Shown: in pieces, positions 47,471-58,980 of the stretch
Numbering within the stretch: position 1 is the stretch's first letter
How the letters are laid out: each line of letters begins with the position of its first letter
Assembly (NCBI GenBank): GCA_036897525.1
Contig: JAYMTJ010000016.1
Span: forward strand, 1 to 64,000
Length of the DNA: 64,000 nt
Source of the DNA: Pelargonium x hortorum
Lineage: Eukaryota > Streptophyta > Magnoliopsida > Geraniales > Geraniaceae
Reading direction: 5' to 3'
The notes under the pieces: generated by a model
Seen by the model: the letters and a program-made list of their open reading frames with translations, nothing else
Told to the model about the DNA's origin: nothing
Database searches by the model: none
Program-made: the position numbers and the translations under genes

Positions 47471-50400
47471 ACTACACACTTAAATTTCCAAATAAAAAAG
47501 GATTCTACTAAACTGGTAAACTGGAACTCATTTAAGGAATTCTGTTCTCTACTTTGATTGCAATCCCAAAAGAATGTCCATCAAGTCCCCTCAAACCTAC
47601 AAAGTTCAAATGACCAGCGAACAACTACCGGACTTTATTGCACTTACTAAATGCTAAATGCCTTAGAGATAACTTACTTAAAAGGTCAAATTGAAAGCTA
47701 TATAATATAGAATAAGTGATTCTAATCTCTCCTTTTTTGTGCTCTCAATTCTTATGTTTCATACTCTCGATAGTATACCTTTCTTATATAGAGCTTATAA
47801 GCAGGACTTAGAATCCCCCAGAATCCAGTAACTACTTCTAAGACTTTTACCTTAGTTCAGATATCTGAGGGAAAAAAGCACTTTTTATAGCACACATCCA
47901 AATTATTAAAGCCTTTCCTTTCAAAGGACTTGTTCATACCCTGGTTCTACCGATATCTTTTAGTCTGCCTCAGCTATTTATTTGTAGGAAAAAGGTTCTC
48001 TTTATCCTTCGGATAAAATATGAGGAATAAGTAAAACTAACTCCAGTAAGACCCTAAATCTAGCGAAGACCCCTAATTAAGGCAGACTTTTGTTTTGTCC
48101 AGGCTTGCTTTTAGCTCAAATAGAAAGAGAAAACTCACTTCAAATCTTTCTTCAGGATTCCCACTGAGTTCCTACTTCTCCTAAACCTAAGGAGTTTGAT
48201 ACAACAACCTAGGATTGTAGCCCAAAAGTTGTCCCAATACCCCGCCAAAACTTGCATTTTTATTAAGTGTAAATCGGGAGGTCCTAAAAGGAATGATTAC
48301 GATTTCTGCAGAAGTTCGAGGTTTTGTGTCTTGAATTTGAATTGCGTCACGATAATATACCGCAGCCCCTCGGGATAACCAACAATACATGTTTTCGTGC
48401 AAAGAGTAGGCCCCCTAAGAAAAGGAACTAATCTCCCTTCAGTTTGCGGCAGAGAGTATCACCTTAGCTTTGTGTAGTACCCGGATAGAATTCAGAAAAG
48501 CGTTACTATATTTCTTTCAGGCCGAGGACTAGAGAACGTAAGACTAAAAAGGTAATATATCTTGGATTCAATCTGGATGCTTTTGCTATTTGTAACTAGA
48601 AAGCGCGTTTGGGCAGATATTTATTATACTACGGCTATCCTATTAGGTATTTATTTTTAAGAAAAGCCTTCCAGCATGGAACGGAAAGAAAAGGGGTGCT
48701 TGGTTAATCCGTATTATTTAATCGGAAATGAATATAGGAAATCCAATATAGTGAGAAGTTCTAAGAGTTTTCTGAAGCCGGGGCGGTTACTAAAAAAAGC
48801 CCTTTGTTTTAGTCCGGTTCAGCAGCCATAGTACAAAACTCTTCTTAACGAGAGACCTAGGGCCACCTAAGTGACTTTGTTTTTTCGAAGGAAAACCCCC
48901 TTACCTTGGTAGATATTAAGGCGTCAAAAAAGATATGGGTTATTTTCTTAACAACTAGAGTTTTATTCTGCTAGGTCCTTATATAGTCGAATATCTTTTC
49001 TAACAGGGAGACTGCTCCTAATTAATAAGTCAAAAAAAGAGGATGCCTACAGTATTGACTCCTATCTGAGCCTGTTTGCTAGAGTCCTTAAGTTGAAAAT
49101 CAAGCCCTTTTTAAGGTTTTGGAATACAGCCCTAAAACCCTTATGTCTTCATAGTTTACAAAAGCATATGAAGGATTCTTTTTATAGGTATAGTTTCGTA
49201 GCAAGCCCTTCACTCACGTATTTGGAATTTAACACCAATTCGTTACTTATTTATTCAATTTGTAAGGCCAGAACAGTTGGAGACAATCTATCTGGCATTA
49301 TACCTCCGTTTGAAATCTTAGGGAGGGGTCTCTTATAGATAAAGTCTAGTTATCTCCTTTGTTTAGGTTTAGAATAATCAATAGGACACCTTATGCAGCT
49401 GCTTGTTGGAACTTTTCTTTACTTTCAAGCAAGCGAGTCAAAAGGGTAGGGCTAAAGGTATTCTTTCTTGCTTTTGTTTCTGCGTTTCTAGGTTCCAGAT
49501 AGTAAGAAAAAAGATTTTAGGGAGTCTAAATAAAATAACTAAAACTAAAGTAATGTGTTTCCAGTACATCGATGCAGAAGTCCTTTAACGAATTGAAAAG
49601 GATTCTACCTTCTGCCCTTCCAAAAAGATTGTGCTATAAAGTTTCTTTTAGGTAGGGAACTTTGATATTCCAATTTAAGGGTCTAACTCAAAAGGGACAT
49701 AGAAAGGGCTTAGAATTCCAAGCGAGCTTCAAGGGGATGAGATGTTAAAATCACTTAGTACAAGAAAGATATTTATTTCTTGTACTCTAAAACAAATTAC
49801 AATCTTGAAGCGTATAAAGCGAACATATTAAGAGCAACCCCCTACTAATACTAACTCTCCCGCAAAACCTTGTACAAATTTATACTATAGCTACTGGACA
49901 ATACAGAAGTTCAAGTCCCCCTAACACTAGAAGATTGTAGCTACAGAGCACAGAAGACATTAGCTGCAAGGGTTCTACCCATACTATACAAGAGCCCCTT
50001 CCTAAACTATCTCTTAGGAATTCCTTGGATTTATACTCTTAGAGCTACACTAAAAATGGGCATCAGCAATATTAGGTATCTCTTTTTTATTAAAGCACTT
50101 CCTGTTTTCTTTGTATAAGACCGGGATTCCGCTAATCGGTATATATATAAATTTAGAGACTACTTTTATTTTAACTAAAAACTCTTAGTTTAAGCAGATG
50201 AGGTATAAAGAAGTTAGTAACTAGAGGCGTTTTCATAGGTATTTCGCGGGTTGAAACATAAGTAAGTGGAGGTATCTTGGCAAGAAATAAGAGGAAGCTA
50301 GCTTGAAAGCATTCCCCGTATAGCGTCGTAAATTAACCAGATTCCAGATTGATTATAGATATTTTCTAATTTAGACATAAAAATGAACGGGTACTTTTAG

Positions 50401-52080
50401 TAAATTAGTTAGGTTAGGCCCAGATTTTCCTGGGTATAAGGAACTCCCTCTATCTATAGGCATTAACTCTTATAAAATGGAAAGGTATCCGAGTCGTAGC
50501 TACTGTCTTCTTTTATTGCTGTGGAAGCCTCCCTTGGAGGGAATTTAAGAGTCTAAAGCTTAGTAATATTTGTGGTATAGGGGGCTTTTCTTATATTATA
50601 GGTCTAGCAAAGTTTTTGAGTCTATCACAATTACTTTAGTTCAGTTGGTTAGATTTATTTAGTTCAAATTCCAATTTCTGGGGTTTATTATATAGGCAGT
50701 TTCCTAGTCATCTAATTCAAATGCTACGGAGGGGGCTTTAATACTCGGAGTATCCCTTGTTGAGTGGAAATCTAAATGAAACCCTACCCAGAAATAAAGC
50801 TTGCTTAAAGGACCTTTGAATTCTAGTTATAGTAATCATTTTTTTCGGAAGGTATATAGGGTATCTAATGCGGGACTTCCTGTGCCAAAATCTTTTACTG
50901 GCAAAATTCCCTTGACAATGCTGTTTGCCTTAAACTTTTTACTGGCGTCTAATTTATCAGACAGTTAAGCTTTTACTTTAATATAAAGAAAAAGGAAATC
51001 CGCCCGAGTTTTCTATTTAGCAGAATAGAGTGCCTTATAGCTTATACAAGATACATACTTTTTTTTATGCTTGTCACTTGTCATTGGTATATCTAAGAGC
51101 TCTCTTTTAACTTTAACCCAGGATAGTATGAAGTTGAGGCATCCAGTCCGAAGAGTCACCTAATCTATCACTTCTAAAAGCACAGCAAAAGATTTGGTCT
51201 TATCTTCTTTCATTTCAATCACCCAGAAGTTCCGCTAAGCCCTTGCCGTAGCTGCTTTATGTACCGTGTTCTATTTTTCTAGAGGGTTTAGCGATCTTAA
51301 GACAGCCGGATTTTGACAAATTAAAGAAAAGCTTGCTTGTAGTCTATTTTAGTTTTAAGTAATTGTAATTTATAGGGTGGATCGCAAGGATTCTAAATAG
51401 AAAACAAGATACCCTTTTGTAGTTGTAGAAATTTCAGGAACCTCTCTGTATTCTATTCTGTATTAGGTGGAGTCTTTTCAATTCAGTATGCTAATATAAT
51501 AATCATCAAAGAACTTGGGCCCTAATTAGAATATGCTTACTTCCCTCAACAATCTAACATTAAAATTCCCTCCTAGTTAGTTAATATATAGACCTCAAGT
51601 TCTATCTAAATGCTTTTGTCTTTTTAGTATCCAGAATAGGCATATGAATTAGTTAAACTAAACTATGTAAGGAGGTCTATTTCAGAGTAGGGTAAATACT
51701 AGAGTTTCTGGATTAAATGTAACAACCAACACCTTAAGAGGTATATTAACAGGTAATACAAGCAAGAATTTCTATAAAGATTAGGTATGTTTGGTTTAAC
51801 GTAGATTCATAATCATTAGCATATTTTGAAAGTCTTTACTAGAAAGGGTTTTCTTCTATTATTCTTATGGGATTTCTCCTAAATTTATTAGAAATCTTTC
51901 TTTTCCGGGAATGTTTATAAAAAAGCAGCCGGAATGTAATAGGAAAGATTAAGGTCTCCTATAACATAAATAAATGGCATTCTGTTTCTGGATAATAGAA
52001 TCATTTCGATATTGTTATTAGGCAGGATTAGTTAATTATTTAAGTTTTTTCTTTCTTGATTGAAAGTTTTTTAAGGTAAG
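47471..52080. other. gene-free AT-rich background
   Basis: I see no gene. An 81-codon frame at 49093-49338 and shorter ones carry no motif. A tRNA-like relic with a good D-arm lies at 50637-50695. A short patch at 49900-50040 has island-like word use but no clear repeat partner. Confidence 0.5.
50637..50695 (+). pseudogene. tRNA-like relic with near-canonical D-arm
   Basis: TAGTTCAGTTGGTTAGATT is one of the best D-arm matches in the window (bacterial and organellar consensus TAGCTCAGTTGGTTAGAGC). Exactly 27 bases after TTAGA comes GGGTTTATTA where the T-arm should be. The loop at the anticodon position reads GTTCAAA, which would give UCA. Anticodon and T stems do not pair, and no acceptor stem is seen. 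It is probably a decayed tRNA. Confidence 0.35.
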
Positions 52081-52157
52081 GACTTATTTCCAGTCTAGTT
52101 CCAGTTAAAAGAATTGAAGCGCTTTTCTGTAAAGTTGAAGTCTGTATTTCTGGTCAG

Positions 52158-52244
52158 AATGTGTAAGGTGTTCTATACAAGTACTATTAAGCATTTCCCT
52201 CCCTCCGCAAAGCCCTGTTGGGTAGATGGATTCATGTATTCACT
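52158..52244 (+). repeat. CCCTCCCTC-TTGGGTAGA element, copy 1
   Basis: AATGTGTAAGGT and ACAAGTACTATTAAGC lead to ATTTCCCTCCCTCCGCAAAG, then TGTTGGGTAGATGGATTC. It shares AGCATTTCCCTCCCT with copy 2 and the CTCYGCAAAGC to GGATT portion with the inverted copy at 47401. The three copies have diverged independently. Confidence 0.75.
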
Positions 52245-52983
52245 ATTAAGAATCTTTCCTCTTCACTAATAAGGACATAAATAAAGGCAAGAGGAATATA
52301 CGTAACTAGAGAACATATAATAATACATATTAAAGAGTATAACTAGACTGTTGTCCTATCTAATGACTATAAAGTAATACAACTTAAAGAGGATTAATAT
52401 AGAAAGCTGAGTTAAAACATGTAGTTACTAGTAAGAATGTCATAGAATAGATTCCTAAACTCCAAAAAATACAATAACTAGAAGCTACGCTAGCTACATA
52501 AGACAAAGAACCCTGTCTTAATCTTCTCCCATTAGGTAAGTCTCTTACTTCTTTTCTTCCTACTACGAATCTTTCTAACTAAGTAGAGCCCGTAAGTACA
52601 GTAGGTAAGGTTTAGGTTGGCACAAGTATTAAGTAAGAAAGAAGTTACGCGGAGTAACAAATTGGGCTACAGAATCCCGGTAATTTGACAGGTTTAAGAG
52701 TTTTTAGCAAATAAGTTTCCAATTTCAAGAAATCCTGTTTTTCTTTTAGTGTGTAAGAGCTTAACTATCATTAGCCCTTTTATTTGGAAGTATTTTACTT
52801 AGTATAATAAAAAGACTCTTCAATTCCTGAGTTAGAATAGTTTTTAAGGAGTTGCCTTTGTTCGTGTTCCTTTGTTTTAGAGAATTTAAGGGAGAAGTTA
52901 AGAAACCCTGGGAGCCGAGTAAATGAAGTCAAGTTAAAGAGGTTCTGTTTTTCCAGTTGCAGTAGGTTTTTTAATTATAATGT

Positions 52984-53070
52984 ATAATGTAAGGTTAGCT
53001 TTACTAGTACTGACTATCCAGCATTTCCCTCCCTTCGCTGCGCTACACTTGGGTAGATCGATGCCCTCTC
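52984..53070 (+). repeat. CCCTCCCTC-TTGGGTAGA element, copy 2
   Basis: AATGTAAGGT and ACTAGTACTGACTATCC lead to AGCATTTCCCTCCCTTCGC, then ACTTGGGTAGATCGATG. The spacing between CCCTCCCT and TTGGGTAGA is close to that of the other two copies. Confidence 0.75.
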
Positions 53071-56000
53071 TACTTTTTTTGATTTATCCGCTATGCATGC
53101 AAAAGAGAGTCGGTGAAAGGCTTATGAAATTAAAGAAAAAAAGGGCTCCTTAATGAGTTTCTAATTCCATTTTTGTGCTTAGCAATGTTCTGGATTTTAG
53201 GAATTGACACCTATCTTTAATTAAAATGGAATCTCTTTTTAGTTTTACCGCTTACTGGTAATATAAAATAAAATAAAAGCTGTTTCTTGGAAAAACGGGG
53301 AGTTAGATACTACATATTTCTGGACTACGGGTTATCCGTATGGAAAAAGTTATATGTTAGAGGTATAGTATAGGAAAAAGACGGAATTTCTAATAATATC
53401 CTAGTTAGAAAGCGCGTTATACCACAAGAAAAGAAAGGGGGCGTATAGTCGTTTTAAGGGTTGGGTTGGGCTTAGACTCCCTTTTCGTCTTTGTTACAAA
53501 AGTAGGTATTCGATAATACTTTTCCAGACCAGATTGTGTCCGGTTAAAAAAGGAATTTCTTGTCATTTAGGATCTCAAAAAATATATAGCACCATCCTCA
53601 ATCAAGGGATGCAAATTCAATTTAATCTAAGGAATACGAAGTAAATAAGGCATAAAAGTGACTCTTCAAAATCTAAAGTAAGGACAATGCCCAAGAAAAA
53701 ACCTCACTCTACCTTGTCTTGATTGATACCGCTATGTCTCCAGGAATATCCAAAAAGAAAGAAATTGACTCTAACGTACGTAATATATAGAATACTTAAC
53801 TACCCTCAAAGAACTTTGAACTGAAAAAAACTAAGAATACTCCATTAAGGATTGGAAGTAGCAGTAGATAAAGACTCGCAGGGCAGCTTTCAGAGTCAGA
53901 ATTCCAGTCAAATTTGGGAGAGGTGTGGGTTTGTTATAATAACTTATTAGGCATTTGTCTGTAAACTATCCTATAGAAGGGATAAAGGTAAATCTAAGTA
54001 AAATCGCATTACTTTTTAGAAGCGAGGGCTCCGCGCCTAGTTGCAGTATTTTCAAGGTAAGGGTGGTTGTTTAAATCCTGTGTAGTAAAATTAGCTTTTT
54101 TGTACTAGGCCCTTGTATGGAAAAACTCTTTTTTTTCTAAGGCGTATACTAATTATTTATTACAATCTTTCCTTTAAGTAGAGGGCTTAACAAATCCTAT
54201 AAAATTCCTTCTTTCCAGGTTCCGTACCGAGTAATTACCCGCAAAAGTTGTCCCTTTAGGTCTATCTTTGCACAATATCTTTCTGCTTTTCTTTTTAAGA
54301 GCTCTAGCCCAAGGTTGTACAATTACTTATGTTTCACAATTTTGTTATGTATCTGTACTAAAGAAAGGTGAATCTAAAACCCTAAGGGAAATCTTGTTAA
54401 TAGATAGTTGTAAGGTATCCTCTTAGTAAGGGTTTTTAGTAAGATTATGAACTCCTAAACAAGTAAAAGGCTTTTTAAGGCAAATAATTGAAATGGAAAG
54501 AAATACAAGTTTATGTTTCCTTTTTGAACCGCCCAGCATAACTGTGGGATTAATCTCAGCCTCTGCTATTAGTACTACTTTTATCATGGCATTGGAAGTA
54601 TTACGACGCAGAAGTTTAGAGAGACGACCTATTTTATTAATGAAGCTGTAACACTTAAAACATTCCCGTAAGTTATCACTCCATTTATTATAGTCAAGAG
54701 TACTCAATTGCTAGGGAAACAAGTATCTTAGGAACTTTTGTTTTGCAAATCAGACTAAAAAATATTTTGCGTTACAGGGATCCTAAACCTGGTTGCTGTT
54801 TTAACTACTCTTATAAGAATGTATGGGACTAAAGCTAAACAAGAAGCAGGATCATCAAGAGACTTGTGCAACAAATTCATATATTACCGGTTTCAGTATT
54901 ATATTCGTAGATAGAATAGGGATTTGGTTTGATATTAAGCCCCTTTTCAAATAAATATACTGAGAAATTGGTCAGGAGTAAGTTAATTCTCCGCAGGAAA
55001 TCCCTTAATGTCTAACTTGTGTATAACTCTATCCGGAGTTAGAAGCTTGCTTTAGTCAAACTCGTTTATGATCATAATATATGCCTTTTGCTTAGAAGGG
55101 GAACTCCCTAAAATAACCCTACTCTCTTTTATGGTAGATAAAAAACGAAGCTTAAAAAAACCAATTCTAATGATAAGTACTTTACTTACTATTTACTAAA
55201 ATCTTATATAAACTCTACCTACGGGGGCTTTGCTTTGACGTCCCTCCCTGTTTCAATATCAACAAAAACTATTAACAGAAAGAAATAGGGAATCCTACAT
55301 AATTAAGGTCCTAGTTTTCGTTATAGCACACAGAAAAGGGCATAAAATCGCTATAACCTCATTATATATCTGTAGCTTATCCCTGAATTAGTTATTTGAA
55401 AGATGTTTTCAATCGATACTAACTAAGTTACCTTTTCCTTTTACTGTAATACGCAAAAAAACCTCTTTTTTATTCGATATCTTTCTATACCAGTTCGTGT
55501 TGTTTTAGCTTGCTTTAATCACACTCAGGCTCAAATGGAAGTGCTTTAACATATACTAAGTAGGTAATACTTAAGTTATAAAAGAAAGACAAATAACGAG
55601 CTCCTTACACCCATTAAGAGGGGTTTTACTAGGTATAATTTCCGTTTTTGGAGCTCCTGTCGGATAATGAATTCTGAAACTGGAAAAAAGTAAGCGTGTG
55701 CTAAGCAAGGTCTATTTTATTAAAGAAGCCTTGTTAGACTTAAATTAACACAAGAGCAATAAAGTTAAGACACAGATTGAGTATACTCTTTAAAGATTAA
55801 AGAACTTGTTAGAACAGTAAGACACTCCTTAGCAGATTTTACTAAGGTAACTCCTATTAGCTAGGATAAGGCACATCCTGTTAACTTAGCAGAAAAAACT
55901 AGAAATGCAAAAGCTCGGACTAGGTTGAGGTTAATAGAAAACAGTAAGAACTTTAGAGACTTCGCAGAGTTTTTTTAGTATAAGATCCTGCTTGCCATAG

Positions 56001-56568
56001 GAATTCTATTTTATAGAGTACTTTACAAGATATAGATCCAACGCATTTTTTAGTAGTGTTTAATTATTCTAGACTCGGGTTTAAGATTCATTGAGGGGTT
56101 AATCCTCATACATATAAGGGATAAATAGTCAAAGATAAAAAAGAGTTCTACTAGGTTCAGTAAGTTTTCTGCAGGGTTTATCATATTACCTAGGATCCAG
56201 TTTACAAAGCTGTATTAAACGGATTAGAGATTTTCAAGGTCCCCTTTAAGGGCCAAAAGAGCACTCACAGGCCAGTAACCGAGATTAAATAAGTTTCAAT
56301 TTCTTTTTTTCAGACAGAGTTAAAAAACCTTTCCTAGAGTTAGTTTAGTTATAGGGTAAAGCTTAGTTAGTAAAGTCAAGAAGTTTTCACAAGGATGCTT
56401 TTTATTTAACAGCTAGAACCGGACTCACTCACTAAAGGGGGCTTTTAATTTGCTATTCTCTTGCTAAGGTAAACTTTATGCGTATCCTAGTATTTATATA
56501 GTCCGAGTTACGTAAGGTAAGCTAGATTCTCCGAGCGTAGGGTTTTGGTCTAGTATACTGGGTAAAGT

Positions 56569-56594
56569 GCATTAAATAATAAGTGCTTTAATGC
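56569..56594. repeat. hairpin GCATTAA/TTAATGC
   Basis: Seven-base perfect arms flank a twelve-base loop. It is AT-rich, with no T-run immediately following. Confidence 0.55.
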
Positions 56595-57650
56595 GTCTTT
56601 CTTCGGGTAGTCCTGAATCTTCGCGGATTCTATGCCCTTATGTAGGGATGGGAAATCTTTTGTCTAAAGTATTTAATTTGAGTGCTGTATAAATAAAAAA
56701 GTTACAAAATAAACTTGAGCTACTTAGACGCTTATAATATATAAAGAGGAGGAGTACTCTGGAGTTTCCGTGCATATTTAAATAACAAAGACTCCTAAAG
56801 CTTCTACGCCTAATTCTAAGTAAGTCTATTACCCTTTTATTCAACAAATCTCATAACTGGCTAATTCTCTTCAATTCAATCTTTCATACCGAACACGCTT
56901 TCTAAAGGAAAAGGGCTTTCGTTAGAACTCCTAGTGGGTCCCTCAACTTAATTAGACGAGAAAACAAGGTTATACTTTTTACTAGATCAGTTGAAATCCC
57001 TCTCCCATTTTTGTTTACGAAGTCATTTTCTCCCTCCGCTTTTTCATTTTTGGACTAACCTCCCTGAATCTTATTCCTTCGAGGATGTCATGTCATATTC
57101 ACTAAATAAAATAGACTTAATATAAAGACGGTTATTTGTCTCAAATTTCGGACTAAATCTAAATCAAGAAGGCTTGATATCGAATAGGGTTCTACAGTTT
57201 CATTTTGGTAATATCTTGCTATAACTAGAAAATTTAGCCTTTTCTTTTATGGGTAGTTCGTGAGGTTCCTCTATGCCTTTAAAGAGGCTTCTTGAATAGG
57301 AATTCTGAGTCTGAGACTAGGCTGAACTATACTACAAAGACTTTGAGATTATACAACCCAGATCTAAGGCTTTTACTTATGTTATACCTACGTAAGCAGA
57401 GACATTTTTGAGAATAAAGCTAGATTCCTTGACCTGTAAACGGGGATCTTTGGCTTGAGAATCTTGGATAAAAAGAATATCAAAAAAAGAAAGAGTAGGA
57501 GTCCCCTATTCTCCACAAGACTGTTAAAGCTCCTCTCTCTAAAAGGGTATAACATTAAAGACGTAGAAAAGAGGCTTCTTAGTTAGATATTAGGAATTCC
57601 GGAACAAAAGGCTATTCTAGATAGTCCTTCTATTTTGGTTGGGTATTTGT

Positions 57651-57700
57651 GCTCTATCTAGTTAGAGCGGGAAATGGAAGAACACCAGTTCAGGTTTTCA
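57651..57700 (+). pseudogene. weak tRNA-like relic
   Basis: GCTC (57651-57654) and GAGC (57665-57668) form a perfect four-base D-stem around the ten-base loop TATCTAGTTA. CACCAGTTCA (57683-57692) matches the start of a tRNA-Phe-type T-arm, but it comes about eight bases too early. It is either a tRNA fossil with an internal deletion or a coincidence. Confidence 0.25.
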
Positions 57701-58529
57701 GAGGAAAGAAATTCTTAAAAAAGGGATCCTTTTCTTTGTATTTTATCTTACCCAATTATTTTCATTGTATATAGGATAGGAAAAGCTAGGAATAGGTACT
57801 GGACTTAATATGAGGGTATCACTCTTTTGTGAAGGGTTTACCCAAGGAAAACATCTTCTTATTAGGTTAGGATTTCCTAACCAGGACATTCTGAGTTTTA
57901 TACTCATTCCGGAGCTTGACTGTACGCAGTATACCTTACAGGAACTAGACTTCTTTGTTAGAAGTTAGAACTCTCTAAACCTAGTAACATGAATAACGCA
58001 GTCTCTTAAATTTCCCTGCTTGTTTTCTTAGCAGTCTGCAAGGGCGAGCTTTTTTAGTCAAGGTATTACAGGAAAGTAAGCCTGTGTCTATATATCTATA
58101 TAGTGGGATATTCAGTACTAAATAATGTTTGCCTTATCCATTAAACGAGCCAAGCTAGGAAGGAGTATAGTTATCTCTTTAGTGGTATGTAAAGACTTTA
58201 TTCTATAATAGTCGAGAAACTTCGCAATCTAAACTGTCAAGCTGGCATTGAATCTAATACTAAGAATTGTTGTTATTTGGTTTGGGCATGAACTTATTAG
58301 TCTCATTTATTTTAATGTAACAACTAGCAGCTGAGGATTGAGTTCCTAACCAGTCTATTTCCTTTGCTCTTGGCGGACTCATACCATTTCCGAAAGAATG
58401 CTATTGCTATATGGTATCGCGGGAATTGTTAATGCTTTACCAACAAAAAGGAATTTACAGGCCCATTTCGGTGCTTTTCAGGTTGTACTAATTGTTTGTG
58501 CAGGAACCAGCTTTCCTTGATCTTCCTAA

Positions 58530-58562
58530 CTCTAAATCCTCCTGTTCTTGTAAGCTAGGAAC
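58530..58562 (+). repeat. CTCTAAATCC element
   Basis: CTCTAAATCCTCCTGTTCTTG followed by AAGCTAGGAAC. It is the rightmost of the eight exact cores. Confidence 0.55.
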
Positions 58563-58896
58563 ATAACATATAATTGTAGTCTTAGTTCTTGTCATGAGGG
58601 AAAGCCTGAGTTATCTACACAAGCACTAAGAAGTACACAGTTTTAGAGTTCTTATAGATCCGGTCGATCTTTATTTTTCCATTTTCCTATGGAGTGAAGT
58701 AGTTTAAGTAGTACCGAATACAGGAATTGAGTACTGAAGTTAGTTTCTCTTGTCTCTTGTGCTAGAAAGCTTTCTTCCGATCTAAGTCTAAGCTGACGGT
58801 GTTGCTAAACTCTAAGTGCAAGCTAGGAAGAGTACAGGCGGTTTAGAGGGTGAAATCGGGCATTTATTTGGTAGGTGCCCTTTCTTACAGGAATCC

Positions 58897-58957
58897 AGCT
58901 ATTTTCTTTGGTAGAACGCGAGTGTTTTTGGTCAGATGACGTAGGTTCAAATCACTT
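58897..58957 (+). pseudogene. tRNA-like relic
   Basis: TTTGGTAGAACG, then CGAGT, loop GTTTTTG, GTCAG, the five-base variable loop ATGAC, GTAGG and T-loop TTCAAAT. TAGA to AGGTTC is exactly 27 bases, as in the relics at 23239 and 32404, and GGTTCAAATC fits the T-arm consensus. Anticodon and T stems pair only partly, and the acceptor ends do not pair. Confidence 0.4.
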
Positions 58958-58980
58958 TTTAGAGACCTTTTCCATTACAC

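Larger units (their letters stand above)
52081..53070 (+). repeat. island VI: bounded by CCCTCCCTC elements
   Basis: Two direct copies of the CCCTCCCTC-TTGGGTAGA element (52158-52244 and 52984-53070), about 830 bases apart, frame this segment. The sequence between them has no gene and partly reverts to the background texture. An element with terminal direct repeats is conceivable, but the interior shows no coding or known transposon feature. Confidence 0.45.
53071..57990. other. gene-free AT-rich background
   Basis: I see no gene. A 94-codon minus-strand frame at 54423-54707 begins with TTG and has no recognisable motif. It holds a 7-bp hairpin at 56569-56594 and a weak tRNA-like D-arm at 57651-57700. 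Confidence 0.5.
57991..58980 (+). repeat. island VII
   Basis: Contains an exact CTCTAAATCC element (58530-58562) with the CCTAA lead seen at 45421, AAGCTAGGAACAT shared with island III, and a tRNA-like relic at 58897-58957. Base use differs from the background. No gene is seen. Confidence 0.45.

Noticed and set aside
52158-53070. Island VI as a small LTR-like or composite transposon
   Set aside because: The terminal copies are direct and similar, but the interior has no coding capacity. I see no target-site duplication, and the third copy stands alone in inverted orientation.
54423-54707. 94-codon minus-strand frame
   Set aside because: TTG start and no recognisable family. Nothing in the context supports translation.
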